DNA of 64,000 bases from contig JALGSV010000010.1 in NCBI GenBank assembly GCA_029821755.1, positions 57,120 to 121,119 on the forward strand, in the 5' to 3' direction. A model generated the notes under the pieces. The model made no database searches, had not been told where the DNA came from, and saw only the letters and a list, made by a program, of their open reading frames with translations. Position numbers and translations under genes: made by a program. This stretch comes from Candidatus Zipacnadum vermilionense. Its GTDB lineage: Bacteria > Armatimonadota > Zipacnadia > Zipacnadales > Zipacnadaceae. This document shows positions 43,916 to 53,003 of this stretch, one piece after another (within the stretch, counting starts at the first letter, position 1; each line of letters begins with the position of its first letter).

Positions 43916-45250
43916 GTGACTGCTGATCGCGAAGACATCCATCTCAACAGCTCCCCCGCCGAGTGGAGCGAGTACGAAAACTATCCGCAGTGGCTCAAGG
44001 ACCGTTTGGAGTGGTTCCAGGACCTAAAGTTCGGCTTCTTCATGCACTGGGGCATCTACTCCCAGTGGGGCTGCATCGAATCCTGGCCCCTAGTGGAGCA
44101 AGACACCTGGGCCCGACCCGACGACCTGCCCGCCTGGAAGGAGCGCGGCTACGACCTGGCCCGCTTCCAGCGGGACTACTGGGACCTCAACAAGACCTTC
44201 AACCCACAGCATTTCGATCCCGAGGCCTGGGCCGACCTGGCCGCCCGCGCCGGGACCAAATACGTCTGCTTCACCACCAAGCACCACGACGGCTTCTGCA
44301 TGTACGACACGCAGACCACCGACTACAAGGTGACTGGCCCTGACTGCCCCTTCCACACCAATCCTCGGGCCAACGTCACCCGGGAGGTCTTCGACGCCTT
44401 CCGCGCCCGGGACTTCGCCATTTGGTGCTACTTCTCCAAGTCCGACTGGCACACCCCTTACTACTGGGATAAGGAGCGTCCCGCTCCCGACCGCAACCCC
44501 AACTTCCGGCAGTTCGTGTACAACCAGATCGAGGAGCTGATGACCGACTACGGGCATATCGACTGCCTATGGCTCGACGGCGGCCAGGTGCGGCCACCGA
44601 AGCAAGACATCCGCATGGACCTGATCGCCGAGATGGGCCGCCGTCTTCAGCCCGGTCTGATCGTCGCCGACCGCACCGTCGGTGGGACGTATGAGAACAT
44701 CATCACCCCGGAGCAGACTATTCCCGATGCCCCTCTCGGCGTGCCCTGGGAGTCGTGCCTCACCGTCGGCGATAGCTGGGCCTTCCGCCCCCAGGAGAAC
44801 TGGAAGTCGGCCCGCACCCTCGTGCACATGTTGATTGACACCGTCGCCAAGGGCGGCAATCTGCTGCTCAACGTCGGGCCCGATCCAGACGGCGTCATCG
44901 CCCCTGAGGCGGTGGAGCGCATGGAGGAAGTCGGTGACTGGTTGGCGGTCAACGGCGAGGCCATCTACGGTACCCGCGCCATCGCCCCCCACAAGGAGGG
45001 CCGGGTCTGCTTCACCAGCAAGGGCGACAACGCCTACGCCCTGGTGCTGGCGCAAGACGAAGAGCCCACGCCACCCAAGCAGGTGCGCCTGCGGGGTCTG
45101 CGTCCCGCCCTGGGCACGCCGGTATACTTGTTGGGTCGCAAGCCGCAGCTAGCCTGGCGTCCCGAGGGCGAGGAGGCGGTCATTGACCTCCCCGAGGGCC
45201 CGCCGCCCTCGCGGCATGCCATTGCCCTCAAGTTCACGCCGGCGGCGTAG
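43916..45250 (+). CDS. GH29 alpha-L-fucosidase
   Basis: 444 aa. The catalytic TIM barrel has LKFGFFMHWGIYS (~36-48), AGTKYVCFTTKHHDGFCMYDT (a substrate-binding His-His pair at the KHHDG motif) and YGHIDCLWLDGGQV, whose Asp in LWLDGG is the GH29 nucleophile. VAKGGNLLLNVGPDPDG closes the barrel, followed by a C-terminal sandwich. GTG 43916 is chosen because GAGGAGG lies 8 bases before it; the frame is open far upstream but without signal or ribosome site. No signal peptide, so it is likely cytosolic and works on imported fucosides. Confidence 0.93.
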   Translation: MTADREDIHLNSSPAEWSEYENYPQWLKDRLEWFQDLKFGFFMHWGIYSQWGCIESWPLVEQDTWARPDDLPAWKERGYDLARFQRDYWDLNKTFNPQHFDPEAWADLAARAGTKYVCFTTKHHDGFCMYDTQTTDYKVTGPDCPFHTNPRANVTREVFDAFRARDFAIWCYFSKSDWHTPYYWDKERPAPDRNPNFRQFVYNQIEELMTDYGHIDCLWLDGGQVRPPKQDIRMDLIAEMGRRLQPGLIVADRTVGGTYENIITPEQTIPDAPLGVPWESCLTVGDSWAFRPQENWKSARTLVHMLIDTVAKGGNLLLNVGPDPDGVIAPEAVERMEEVGDWLAVNGEAIYGTRAIAPHKEGRVCFTSKGDNAYALVLAQDEEPTPPKQVRLRGLRPALGTPVYLLGRKPQLAWRPEGEEAVIDLPEGPPPSRHAIALKFTPAA

Positions 45251-45262
45251 GACGCGAACCAC

Positions 45263-45293
45263 TGTAGGGCGCGGGCTCGTGCCGCGCCCTACA
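45263..45293. repeat. Extragenic palindrome
   Basis: Perfect 12-bp stem TGTAGGGCGCGG/CCGCGCCCTACA with loop GCTCGTG, in the 70-bp gap between GH29 and a URO-D gene. Confidence 0.8.
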
Positions 45294-45320
45294 CCAGGTG
45301 CTGCCGCGTCTGGAGCCACC

Positions 45321-46253
45321 ATGAACTCCCGTGAGCGCTTCCTCGCTACCCTCGCCTTCCGCGAGCCGGACCGGCCGCCTACTTTCGAGTCCATCTTCGA
45401 CTTGAACCAGGAGGCCTTTGGCCGGGAAATCCCCAGCGAGCAGGCTATCGCGGCCGCCACCGGCCAGGAGCGCGACCGGCTGCTGCATGAGTGCGTGGAG
45501 GTCTACGGCCTGATTGTCGAGCGCTTCGGCTGGGACGCGATCTCGATCTGGTCTCCCTGGGGCGGGCCAGATAACCTCGACTGCCTCCGCCTCGCGGTGC
45601 GCGAACTGAGCTCCCAGGTCATGGTCGGCGCCTTCATCGGGTGGGCGATCCACGCCATCGACACCGTGAAGGACTACACCCAGTTCGCCGTGGACCTCTA
45701 CGAGCGCCCCCAGGAGATCCACGCCCAGGCGCGGCAGATGGCCGAGACCGCGGTGCACATCGGGCTGGACATGGCCGAGGCCGGGGCCGATTTCGTCTTC
45801 CCCGTCTCGGACGTGGCCTACAACCAGGGGCCCTTCCTCTCCCCGGCGATGTTCCGCGAGTTCGTCACGCCCTACCTGGAGTACTTCATCCCTCCGCTCA
45901 AGGACCAGGGCCTCATCGTGATCCTGCACTCCGATGGCAACCTCATGCCCATCCTCGACGACTTCTTGGCCGGCGGGCCGCATGTGTTGCAGTCCATCGA
46001 TCCCATGGCGGGGATGGACCTGGCGGAGGTCAAGCGCCTGACTTACGGTCGGACGGCGCTGATGGGCAACGTGCAGTGCAGCCTGATGCAGGAGGGCCCG
46101 GAGGAAGCCCTTCGCGCCGAAGTCCGCCGCGCGGTTTCGCAGGGCGCGCCGGGGGGCGGCTACATCTTCAGCACTAGCAACACCATCTTCCCGGGGATGC
46201 CGCTGCGCCACTATGAGGTGATGTTGGAGGAGTTTCGGGAGCTGACCGGGTAA
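45321..46253 (+). CDS. URO-D-fold protein, paralogue 4
   Basis: A 310-aa URO-D-superfamily barrel, the shortest of the four. The opening helix is SRERFLATLAFREPDRPP. VILHSDGNLMPILDDF takes the place of the zinc-type H-x-C motif, as in paralogue 3. YNQGPFLSPAMFREFVTPYL and YIFSTSNTIFPGMPL are typical of the family's central and last strands. GGAG precedes ATG 45321. It lies between the fucosidase and a heparinase-type gene, strengthening the link between these proteins and glycan use. Confidence 0.87.
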   Translation: MNSRERFLATLAFREPDRPPTFESIFDLNQEAFGREIPSEQAIAAATGQERDRLLHECVEVYGLIVERFGWDAISIWSPWGGPDNLDCLRLAVRELSSQVMVGAFIGWAIHAIDTVKDYTQFAVDLYERPQEIHAQARQMAETAVHIGLDMAEAGADFVFPVSDVAYNQGPFLSPAMFREFVTPYLEYFIPPLKDQGLIVILHSDGNLMPILDDFLAGGPHVLQSIDPMAGMDLAEVKRLTYGRTALMGNVQCSLMQEGPEEALRAEVRRAVSQGAPGGGYIFSTSNTIFPGMPLRHYEVMLEEFRELTG

Positions 46254-46357
46254 GGGACCTACACTCGAGCCATCCGGTAGGCAATCGTTGCCACTTGCGA
46301 CCCAAACTGGGAAGGATCATTCCCGCCCAGGTGGGTGACTTGACCAAGGAGAAGACC

Positions 46358-48322
46358 ATGGTCCTCAGATCCACGCTCTGCCTCGCCGCTTGGCTGTTTT
46401 CCTCTGCGCTCGTGGTGGGTGCCGAGCCCTCTCAGACCTTCCGCCTCCAGGACTACCTCGACCGTGCCTGGTCGCAGGAGCTCATCAGCTACCCGCTCGC
46501 CGGGGAACTCAAGTCCGCGACCGCGGTTACCGTCACCGACGACACCGGACAGGCCCTGCCCAATCAGCTTGCGGGCGGCCGCGTCTACCTTCTGGTGGAC
46601 CTCCCTGCCCTCACTGAGCGCACCTTCACCGTCACCGCCGGGCGCAAGACCGTCCGCCAGAGGAACGTCGCCTCCGCCCGGGTCGAAGGCGACTACCTCC
46701 TCATGGACGCCGGGGTCATGTCGCTGCGGATGCCCGCCGGGGAGAAGCAGTTCCGCCCGGCGCAAGACCCCGCGCAGACCCTCGGCCCCCTCTGTGGCGT
46801 GCGCCTCGCGGAGGGCGACTGGGTCGGCAAGTCCTGGCTGATGGCGCCCATGCAGGTCATCGGTTACAAGACCACCATCGCTGCCTCCGGCCCGCTTTTC
46901 GCCGAGGCCACCGTGGACTACACCTTCGAGGGCGGCAAGCACTACCGCTGCACCGTCCGCGTCATCGCCAATCAGCCGACGGCGATCGTGGATGAGAGCA
47001 TGGATCTCAACCCCGGCGGGAAGTACAGGCTCCTCTCCTACCAGAACGACACTGAGCGCGCCACCTGGGACTGGTGGACCCTGGACGGCACCGAACAGCT
47101 CAACGTCGACACCACCAAGAGCCTCCATCCGGCCAATGCCATCTTCTCCTTCAAGGATGGCCTAGAGCCCGATCAGTGCCGCTGGCGCGGGGCGCACGCT
47201 TCCTTCCCCCGTAAAGGCCTCCCGGCCGACAGCGACACCAACTGGACCTTCTGGAACCGGGGTGACATCGAGGTCTACGCGCCCCTGACCTATGAGCAGG
47301 ACGAGCAGTTCAACCGCATCGCCGGCTGGTGGGTCAACTCCTTCCCCGACTACTCCACCTGCTTCACGATTCTCAACGATCAGCGCCCGGACAGCCCGGC
47401 GATCTCCTTCACGCAGGGGCGGGCCAGCCGCAACCTGAACCCCTCGTATGACGTCCCCACCGACCCGTGGCTGAAGATGATCACGGGGGTTAACGACCTG
47501 CGCCTGTGGACCAAAACTGACCGCGATTTTCAGGTGATTGCGCCGATCGTGCTGGGCACGCGCGAGTGGCTCCTGACAGTGCAGCCGCAGGCGGACCTGG
47601 GACCGCACGGCTCGGTGGAGATGCCCGTCGCCTACACGGCGATGGTCAAGTACAGCTTGTATCCGCTGGAGAAGATTAAGGACTGGGACTTCGACTTCAA
47701 GGAGACGCCCAACTCCTACCCGCGCATGTTCTGCAAGCCCGGCGACCTGGAAGGGATGAGGGCTCGCGTGGCGGCGTCCACGCCAGAGATGCAGGCGCAT
47801 GGCGCGGTCGGGCCTATCTACCGGCCCGACGGCACTGCCGAGGCTGAGGCCGCGGACGTAATCAAGTGGCTCGACTACTACACCCCGTCTTGCTGGGAAG
47901 CCAAGGCGGGAGGCGAGTTCAGCAATTGGTTCCGCATCTCGCTCTCCACCATAGGATTCATGCCGAAGTGGGAGGCAGCGATGGGCACGCCGGGGATGGA
48001 CCCGGCGGCGCGCGCCAAGATCAAGGCCTGGGGCGTATTCATGATCGAGCGGGCCTGGGACCCGGACTACTGGCCCCCCAAGGAGTACGCCAACGGTTGG
48101 GGCTCCATCAACATGGGGACGCTGGCCTGCACCGCGCGCGTGCTGGCGGCCTCCGCGGCGGGTGACTACCCCAAGGCGGCCGCCTGGCGCCAGTACAGCG
48201 TCGGGTACATGCTGGGCAACTTGGAGCCGCTGATCGCCGAGGACGGCTCCGGCATCTCCTGCCCCTGGTACCTGGGCGCCAGCATCGAGCCGGTGATCTA
48301 CATGGCCCTGGTCCTCAAGTAA
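46358..48322 (+). CDS. Heparinase II/III-type polysaccharide lyase, N-terminal part, ended by an in-frame TAA
   Basis: 654 aa up to the TAA. A signal peptide (VLRSTLCLAAWLFSSALVVGA, cleavage near 24), a beta-sandwich (to ~480), then the start of an (alpha/alpha)-toroid: KWLDYYTPSCWEAKAGGEFSNW, GWGSINMGTLACTARVLAAS and SCPWYLGASIEPVIYMALVLK. Frame 2 continues directly after the stop with GGGYDAFRDNPRLRRFGQF and the rest of the toroid and heparinase sheet. Other lyases of this type form one chain of ~1000-1200 residues. The stop therefore splits one gene: nonsense mutation, sequence error or readthrough. Ribosome site AAGGAG before ATG 46358. Confidence 0.8.
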   Translation: MVLRSTLCLAAWLFSSALVVGAEPSQTFRLQDYLDRAWSQELISYPLAGELKSATAVTVTDDTGQALPNQLAGGRVYLLVDLPALTERTFTVTAGRKTVRQRNVASARVEGDYLLMDAGVMSLRMPAGEKQFRPAQDPAQTLGPLCGVRLAEGDWVGKSWLMAPMQVIGYKTTIAASGPLFAEATVDYTFEGGKHYRCTVRVIANQPTAIVDESMDLNPGGKYRLLSYQNDTERATWDWWTLDGTEQLNVDTTKSLHPANAIFSFKDGLEPDQCRWRGAHASFPRKGLPADSDTNWTFWNRGDIEVYAPLTYEQDEQFNRIAGWWVNSFPDYSTCFTILNDQRPDSPAISFTQGRASRNLNPSYDVPTDPWLKMITGVNDLRLWTKTDRDFQVIAPIVLGTREWLLTVQPQADLGPHGSVEMPVAYTAMVKYSLYPLEKIKDWDFDFKETPNSYPRMFCKPGDLEGMRARVAASTPEMQAHGAVGPIYRPDGTAEAEAADVIKWLDYYTPSCWEAKAGGEFSNWFRISLSTIGFMPKWEAAMGTPGMDPAARAKIKAWGVFMIERAWDPDYWPPKEYANGWGSINMGTLACTARVLAASAAGDYPKAAAWRQYSVGYMLGNLEPLIAEDGSGISCPWYLGASIEPVIYMALVLK

Positions 48323-48379
48323 GGCGGCGGCTATGACGCCTTCCGCGACAACCCCCGCCTCCGACGCTTTGGGCAGTTC

Positions 48380-49966
48380 ATGATGGACATCATCACACCC
48401 CCGGACCCGCGCTCGCCGATCCCGGGCGCGCCCGAGGGCACTTATCGGCGCAACCTCTGGCAACTGGGTGACACCAGCCGCACCTGCGTCAACGGCATCA
48501 TTCCCTACCTGACGCTGGGCTACGCGGGGGTGGATGAGAAGCTGACGGGCGCTGCGCGGCAAATGACCGAGTGGATGAACTACCCGCCCGGTGGCGGCCT
48601 GCTCGGGGCGGCGGTCATCAGCGACATGACCGTCCAGCCGCTCCCGCCGGACCTGCACAGCCGCTGGTATCCCGGGTACTGCGTGATCTGCCGGGACGGT
48701 CTCCCCCAGGAGACCTGGCTGGGTTACCGCCAGACCAAGTACGCCGTGGACCACTTCCACGCCGACCAGGGCTCCTTCACCCTCTACGCCAAGGGGGTGC
48801 CCCTGGTGATGGACTGGGGCTCAATGTACAGTCCGTGCATGCCGCAAGCGATCTTCCACAACCGCCTGGCCTGGGACGTTCAGGAGGGCGAACCGCGGCC
48901 CTGCCCCGGCGATGGTGGCCCGGGCTGCTACTACCAGGGCCTGCAGCACTTTGAGCACAAGGTCGAGCCCTGGACCGCCCAGAGTGAGTACTTCGGCCCG
49001 GGCACCTCGCCCCAGGAGTCGTTCGGCGAGGTGCAACAGGTGGCGTTCCTGCCGACCGCCGATTTCCTGCAGGGGCAGAGCGACGTCAACTGGCTCGTTG
49101 ACGATCCGTACTACCCCGACAATCCCCTGGCGCTGGCGCCGATCACCGGGGCGCACTTTGCCAAATGCGACCCCTTCTCCTGGCAGCGGCGGCTGCTGCT
49201 GACCAAGGCGCGGAGAGACAGCGACCCGACCTGGGTGCTGGTGCGCGACGACCTGGACGGACCCTGCCCTCCGCCCACGGCCAGCTTCTGGGTGATGGCT
49301 ACCGGCCTGACCTTCGACGGCAACCAGGCCCACGCCACCGGACAGTTCGGGGTCGACTTGGACCTGTATTGCGCCCAGCCCGCCCAGCCCAAGTTCGGGC
49401 AGTGGGCGTTTGAGCACGAGAATGCGGGCGGGGAGAAGCAACTCGCCATTCGCATAACCCAGGACGGGCCACGCGCGGATGCACGCGAACCCTTCCTGAA
49501 CCTGCTCTACCCGCGGCGCGCGGGCGATCCCGCCCCGGCCTTTGCCACCCTGGCTGGCGGCGACGGCGTCAAGATCACTGTGCCGGGCCAGCGGGGCTCG
49601 GTGGACTACGCCTTCCTGGCCCGCGAACCGGTGACGTTCGCGGAGGGCGAGGTGAAGTTTAGCGGGGCCGCGGGATACGTGCGGATCAGCGGCACCGAGG
49701 CGATCGTAGCCCTGGCGCAGGCCGGGGAGGCCACGGCACTGGGGACGACTGTTACCGCTACTCAGCCGGTCTCGCTGCACCTCGCGGGCAACAGGCTGAC
49801 CCTATCGACCAACGGCGAGGCCCAAACGGTGCGCCTGAGCGGGGAACTCCCCTCGGGGCAGCAGATCACCCTGGACGGCAAGCCGCTGTCGGTTCCGGTC
49901 GAGAACGGCGCCCTGCTGCTGGCGATCCCCGCCGGCGAGCACCAAGTGGTCATAATCGGCCGCTGA
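48380..49966 (+). CDS. Heparinase II/III-type polysaccharide lyase, C-terminal part after the in-frame stop
   Basis: 528 aa as an independent ORF from ATG 48380, but the same reading frame runs back to the TAA at 48320 and contains family sequence, so this is the second part of the upstream gene. The heparinase II/III sheet motif is VDHFHADQGSFTLYAKGVPL with VMDWGSMY, containing the conserved His/Asp that bind substrate or metal. Later strands include KRGSVDYAFLAREPVTFAEG and PAGEHQVVIIG at the end. No ribosome site lies before 48380. Taken together with the first part the full chain would be about 1201 residues. A bidirectional terminator follows. Confidence 0.78.
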   Translation: MMDIITPPDPRSPIPGAPEGTYRRNLWQLGDTSRTCVNGIIPYLTLGYAGVDEKLTGAARQMTEWMNYPPGGGLLGAAVISDMTVQPLPPDLHSRWYPGYCVICRDGLPQETWLGYRQTKYAVDHFHADQGSFTLYAKGVPLVMDWGSMYSPCMPQAIFHNRLAWDVQEGEPRPCPGDGGPGCYYQGLQHFEHKVEPWTAQSEYFGPGTSPQESFGEVQQVAFLPTADFLQGQSDVNWLVDDPYYPDNPLALAPITGAHFAKCDPFSWQRRLLLTKARRDSDPTWVLVRDDLDGPCPPPTASFWVMATGLTFDGNQAHATGQFGVDLDLYCAQPAQPKFGQWAFEHENAGGEKQLAIRITQDGPRADAREPFLNLLYPRRAGDPAPAFATLAGGDGVKITVPGQRGSVDYAFLAREPVTFAEGEVKFSGAAGYVRISGTEAIVALAQAGEATALGTTVTATQPVSLHLAGNRLTLSTNGEAQTVRLSGELPSGQQITLDGKPLSVPVENGALLLAIPAGEHQVVIIGR

Positions 49967-50034
49967 ATCGGCCCTTCCCCAGAAGTCGCCGCCCTGGCCA
50001 CTGCTGGGCAGGACAAGCGGTAGCTCCACACGCC

Positions 50035-50063
50035 GACACGGCCCGCACTGGGCGGGCCGTGTC
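50035..50063. terminator. Bidirectional terminator
   Basis: Perfect 12-bp stem GACACGGCCCGC/GCGGGCCGTGTC with loop ACTGG and a CTCTTCT tail, between the rightward lyase and the leftward surface protein. Confidence 0.75.
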
Positions 50064-50086
50064 CTCTTCTCGGCTGCCGACTACTC

Positions 50087-52804
50087 CTATCGTCCCCGGC
50101 CTCCGCCTCCCCCGCCTCCTCCGCCCCTCGGCCTCTCCGGCTGATTGGGCTTGTCCGGCTTATCCTGCGGCTTCGGGCGCTCTTCCTGTCTCGGGCGCTC
50201 CGCCGGCTGGGGCCGGTCCTGGCCGCCTCGTGGTGGGTCGTTCCGGGGCGGCTGCGGCCGCTCCCGGGGCGGCTGAGCGGGCGCCGGGCGATTGGGTGGA
50301 GGATCTTCCGGCTTGGGTCTGGGGCGTGGCTGCGGCCGCTCCGCCGGGGGGTCCGGCCGAGCCTGCGGCGGCTGTGGCCGCTCCGCTGGCGGGTCCGGCC
50401 GAGCTTGGGGCGGCTGTGGTCGTTCCTCCGGCTCGGGCCGGTCTGCAGGCCGGGGCCGATTCGGATTGTTGGCCGGCGGCCGTGGCCGCTCTGCCGGCGG
50501 GTCCGGCCGAGCCTGCGGCGGCTGTGGCCGTTCCTCTGGCTTTGGCCGTGCCTCAGGCCGGGGCCGATTCGGGTTGTTGGCCGGCGGCTGTGGCCGCTCC
50601 GCCGGTGGGTCCGGCCGGGCCTGCGGTGGCTGCGGCCGTTCCGCCGGCTGGGGCCGGTTCTCAGGCCGGGGCCGATTCGGATTGTTGGCCGGCGGCTGTG
50701 GCCGGGCCTCCGGCTTAGGCCGCGCCTCAGGCCGGGGCTGATTCGGGTTGTTGGCCGGCGGCTGCGGCCGGGCCTCCGGCTGACGCTGTGCCGGGGGCTG
50801 GTCGCCCTGCCCGCCGCGCCGGGGATTGTCGTTCCCCTGGCGGGGAGCCGGGGGGCGCTGCGCCGGCGGCTTGTCGTTGGGTTGCTGCGGCCGCGCCTCC
50901 GGCTGGCGCTGGGCGGGAGGTTGAGCACCGCCCTGGCCACCACGCCGGGGGTTGTCGCTCTCCTGGCGCGGAGCGGGTGGTCGCTGCGCCGGCGGCTTGT
51001 CATTGGGCTGCGGAGGCCTCAGGTCCGGCGGGCGCTGGGTCGGCTGTCGCTCGCCACCCTGGCCCCCCCTCTCTGGCTCTCTGCCACCCGGCTGGTTGCC
51101 GGGCCGATCGCCGGGCCGGTCTCCGGCCCTGGGGTCTTCCATTCTCCGCTCCGGATATGGTTTGCCCTGATAGGGCGGGTTGCCGCGACCGTCGGGGTCG
51201 GACATCCGCCGCTCCGGACGCGGCTTGTCGTAGTTGGCGCGCCGCCAGCGATCATCATCCGGACGCCGGCGGTCCGGCGGGTAGTAGCCCCCGAACGGCG
51301 GATGGTAGCGCCATACCGGTCCCTCCCAGATCTCGTCAAACTCCGCCCGGACCGACCGGTAACGGTCCATCTGCACCCAGATCGTGCGGGGACCCACGCG
51401 CCCGTTGTCGCCCTCCCAGCCGACGAACCGGTAGCCCGGCCAGGGCACCGCCGTCAGGTGCACCAGGTCCCCCCGGCAGAAGTCGCCATAGAAGGGCAGG
51501 CTCTCGTAGCAACCGTTGACGAGGACATATCCGCCCCAGCCCGTCACCCGCAGGCGCATCTCCCGGTGCAGCTCCAGGCGCTCGAACACGGCCCAGACCT
51601 GCCGGTCGCCCTCCATGCGGATATCCAGCCAGGGGTCGCGGGCGTCGACATCACCCAGCCATCCGACGAAGCGGAAGCCGCGGTCGGGCACCGCCCGCAG
51701 GCGCACCCGGGTGCCGTAGGGGAAGTCACGCGACCAACTGCTGCCCGGGCACCAGCCGTCCAGTTCCACGCGCCCGCCCGCCGCCCACACCTGTAGCTTC
51801 ACGCGGGCCGTGCGGTAGTGCGTCGTCAGACGCAGGGACTGGTTCAGCGCTATCCGCACTACCCGGGCGCCGTTAGTGAGGTCGCCTGCCCAGCCAGTGA
51901 ACTGCGCCTCCGCGGCCGGCGGCAGGGCCTCAATCGTCAGGGGCTGCCCCTGCGGGAAATCTCCCACAAAGGGCAGGTCGTAATCCATACCGTTGATGCG
52001 TACCCCGCCGGGGCCCGCAATCTCCAGGTCATAGGTCGGCCCCAGCGCCAGGGTCGGCTCGTAGCCCTGCTCGGAGGCCCCGGCTAGACGCAGGCTCCCC
52101 TCCACGCCCCGGGCCATCAGGCCCAGCCGCAGCGAGGCGCCAGTCGTCTGCGTCCGCCGTACGGCCTCCCGCAGCTCCCGGCTGGCGTAGGCATCCAGCT
52201 CCAGGTAGTGCCACCCCGGCGCGGGCCCGCCGTCTACCAGCAGCGGCTCCTCCGGTCCGGGAGCGGCCTCCAGCCATTGGAACCGCCCCCTGTTCGGAGT
52301 GCCCAGTGGCGCCGGCGGGGCGAGGTCGGAGGCCTCCCCCTCCGCCAGGATCGTCCCGGCGCTCATCTGCTGCCAGAGGAAACCGCCGTCCTGACTCTGC
52401 TCAGCCTGCGGGCCGCGCGCCTCAAAGCGCGGCGCGACCTCGTAGGCGACCAGCGCCAGCTTGCCCTGCCCCGCTCGGGGGAAGGCCAGCACGTAGACAA
52501 ACAGCCGCACCGGCCCGCTGCCCAGCAGCAGATCCGGCGGCAGCGGCCGGAAGACCACGTACCCGCGTGCGTAGCCGGTGCTGGTGGCGCCGATGCGCAC
52601 CTCCCCGGGCACGTTGTCCGGCGGCACCCGCTCATCACCCCACCAGGTCAGACTGCCGCTGGCCCCGCCGACCATTCGCTGCGCATAGACTGGCGCACTC
52701 GCCAAGCAAGCCAGCAATAACAGGCCCGCCAGGAACCACGCCCTACCCCCCGGCTGCGTTATCCCTCGTACTAACTGGTCCTGATTTTGTGCTTGCGCCA
52801 TCAT
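50087..52804 (-). CDS. Secreted surface protein with beta-repeats and a long Pro/Arg/Gln-rich tail
   Basis: 905 aa. Signal peptide (AWFLAGLLLLACLASAPVYA) and a ~230-residue DNRLRE/CBM-like sandwich. Then three repeats of the divergent InlB/Listeria-Bacteroides type, each with a ...FVGDFPQG / ...SRDFPYG / ...YGDFCRG strand and an FTGWAGD / FVGWLGD / FVGWEGD core. The last ~370 residues are disordered, built from units such as RPQPPQARPDPPAE and ANNPNRPRPEARPKPE, and end in RGGGGGGGGGRGR. The basic, proline-rich tail suggests binding to acidic glycan or peptidoglycan. Start ATG 52804 (or 52801). Promoter at 52875-52903. Confidence 0.82.
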   Translation of the reverse strand: MMAQAQNQDQLVRGITQPGGRAWFLAGLLLLACLASAPVYAQRMVGGASGSLTWWGDERVPPDNVPGEVRIGATSTGYARGYVVFRPLPPDLLLGSGPVRLFVYVLAFPRAGQGKLALVAYEVAPRFEARGPQAEQSQDGGFLWQQMSAGTILAEGEASDLAPPAPLGTPNRGRFQWLEAAPGPEEPLLVDGGPAPGWHYLELDAYASRELREAVRRTQTTGASLRLGLMARGVEGSLRLAGASEQGYEPTLALGPTYDLEIAGPGGVRINGMDYDLPFVGDFPQGQPLTIEALPPAAEAQFTGWAGDLTNGARVVRIALNQSLRLTTHYRTARVKLQVWAAGGRVELDGWCPGSSWSRDFPYGTRVRLRAVPDRGFRFVGWLGDVDARDPWLDIRMEGDRQVWAVFERLELHREMRLRVTGWGGYVLVNGCYESLPFYGDFCRGDLVHLTAVPWPGYRFVGWEGDNGRVGPRTIWVQMDRYRSVRAEFDEIWEGPVWRYHPPFGGYYPPDRRRPDDDRWRRANYDKPRPERRMSDPDGRGNPPYQGKPYPERRMEDPRAGDRPGDRPGNQPGGREPERGGQGGERQPTQRPPDLRPPQPNDKPPAQRPPAPRQESDNPRRGGQGGAQPPAQRQPEARPQQPNDKPPAQRPPAPRQGNDNPRRGGQGDQPPAQRQPEARPQPPANNPNQPRPEARPKPEARPQPPANNPNRPRPENRPQPAERPQPPQARPDPPAERPQPPANNPNRPRPEARPKPEERPQPPQARPDPPAERPRPPANNPNRPRPADRPEPEERPQPPQARPDPPAERPQPPQARPDPPAERPQPRPRPKPEDPPPNRPAPAQPPRERPQPPRNDPPRGGQDRPQPAERPRQEERPKPQDKPDKPNQPERPRGGGGGGGGGRGR
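50290..50800 (-). repeat. Degenerate in-frame tandem repeats encoding Pro/Arg-rich units
   Basis: Part of the C-terminal tail of the surface protein. DNA units of about 40-80 bp built around CCGCCGGCCAACAATCC- and CCGCAAGCTCGGCC-like blocks (in the coding sense) recur many times and are imperfect; repeat number is likely to vary between strains. Confidence 0.7.
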
Positions 52805-52874
52805 GACGGTCCCCTCTCTCTCTTCTCCGCCGCCTGCTCCGGAAATGCCAAGCGCTCTATCTACTATCGCTTGT

Positions 52875-52903
52875 AGTATATAAGAACGCGGCAGGGCCGT
52901 CAA
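52875..52903 (-). promoter_or_regulatory. Sigma70-type promoter for the Pro/Arg-rich surface protein
   Basis: On the minus strand: -35 TTGACG, 17-bp spacer, -10 TATACT. The predicted transcript starts about 64 bases before ATG 52804. Confidence 0.75.
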
Positions 52904-52935
52904 GGTTCCATGTTTGTGTTTCCCCAGCACCAATA

Positions 52936-52990
52936 AAAAGGGGTCAGAGACTATCCCCGGCAAACCGGCGCATAGCGTCTGACCCCTTTT
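52936..52990. repeat. REP-like inverted repeat
   Basis: 13-bp arms AAAAGGGGTCAGA/TCTGACCCCTTTT with a 29-bp centre. The GGGGTCAGA core is a widespread bacterial extragenic palindrome. It may also work as a terminator. Confidence 0.8.
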
Positions 52991-53003
52991 CCCGCTGTAG
53001 CAG

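Noticed and set aside
50290..50800. Repetitive block considered as a CRISPR array
   Set aside because: The units are imperfect, vary in length, have no spacers and read through as a coding proline/arginine repeat.
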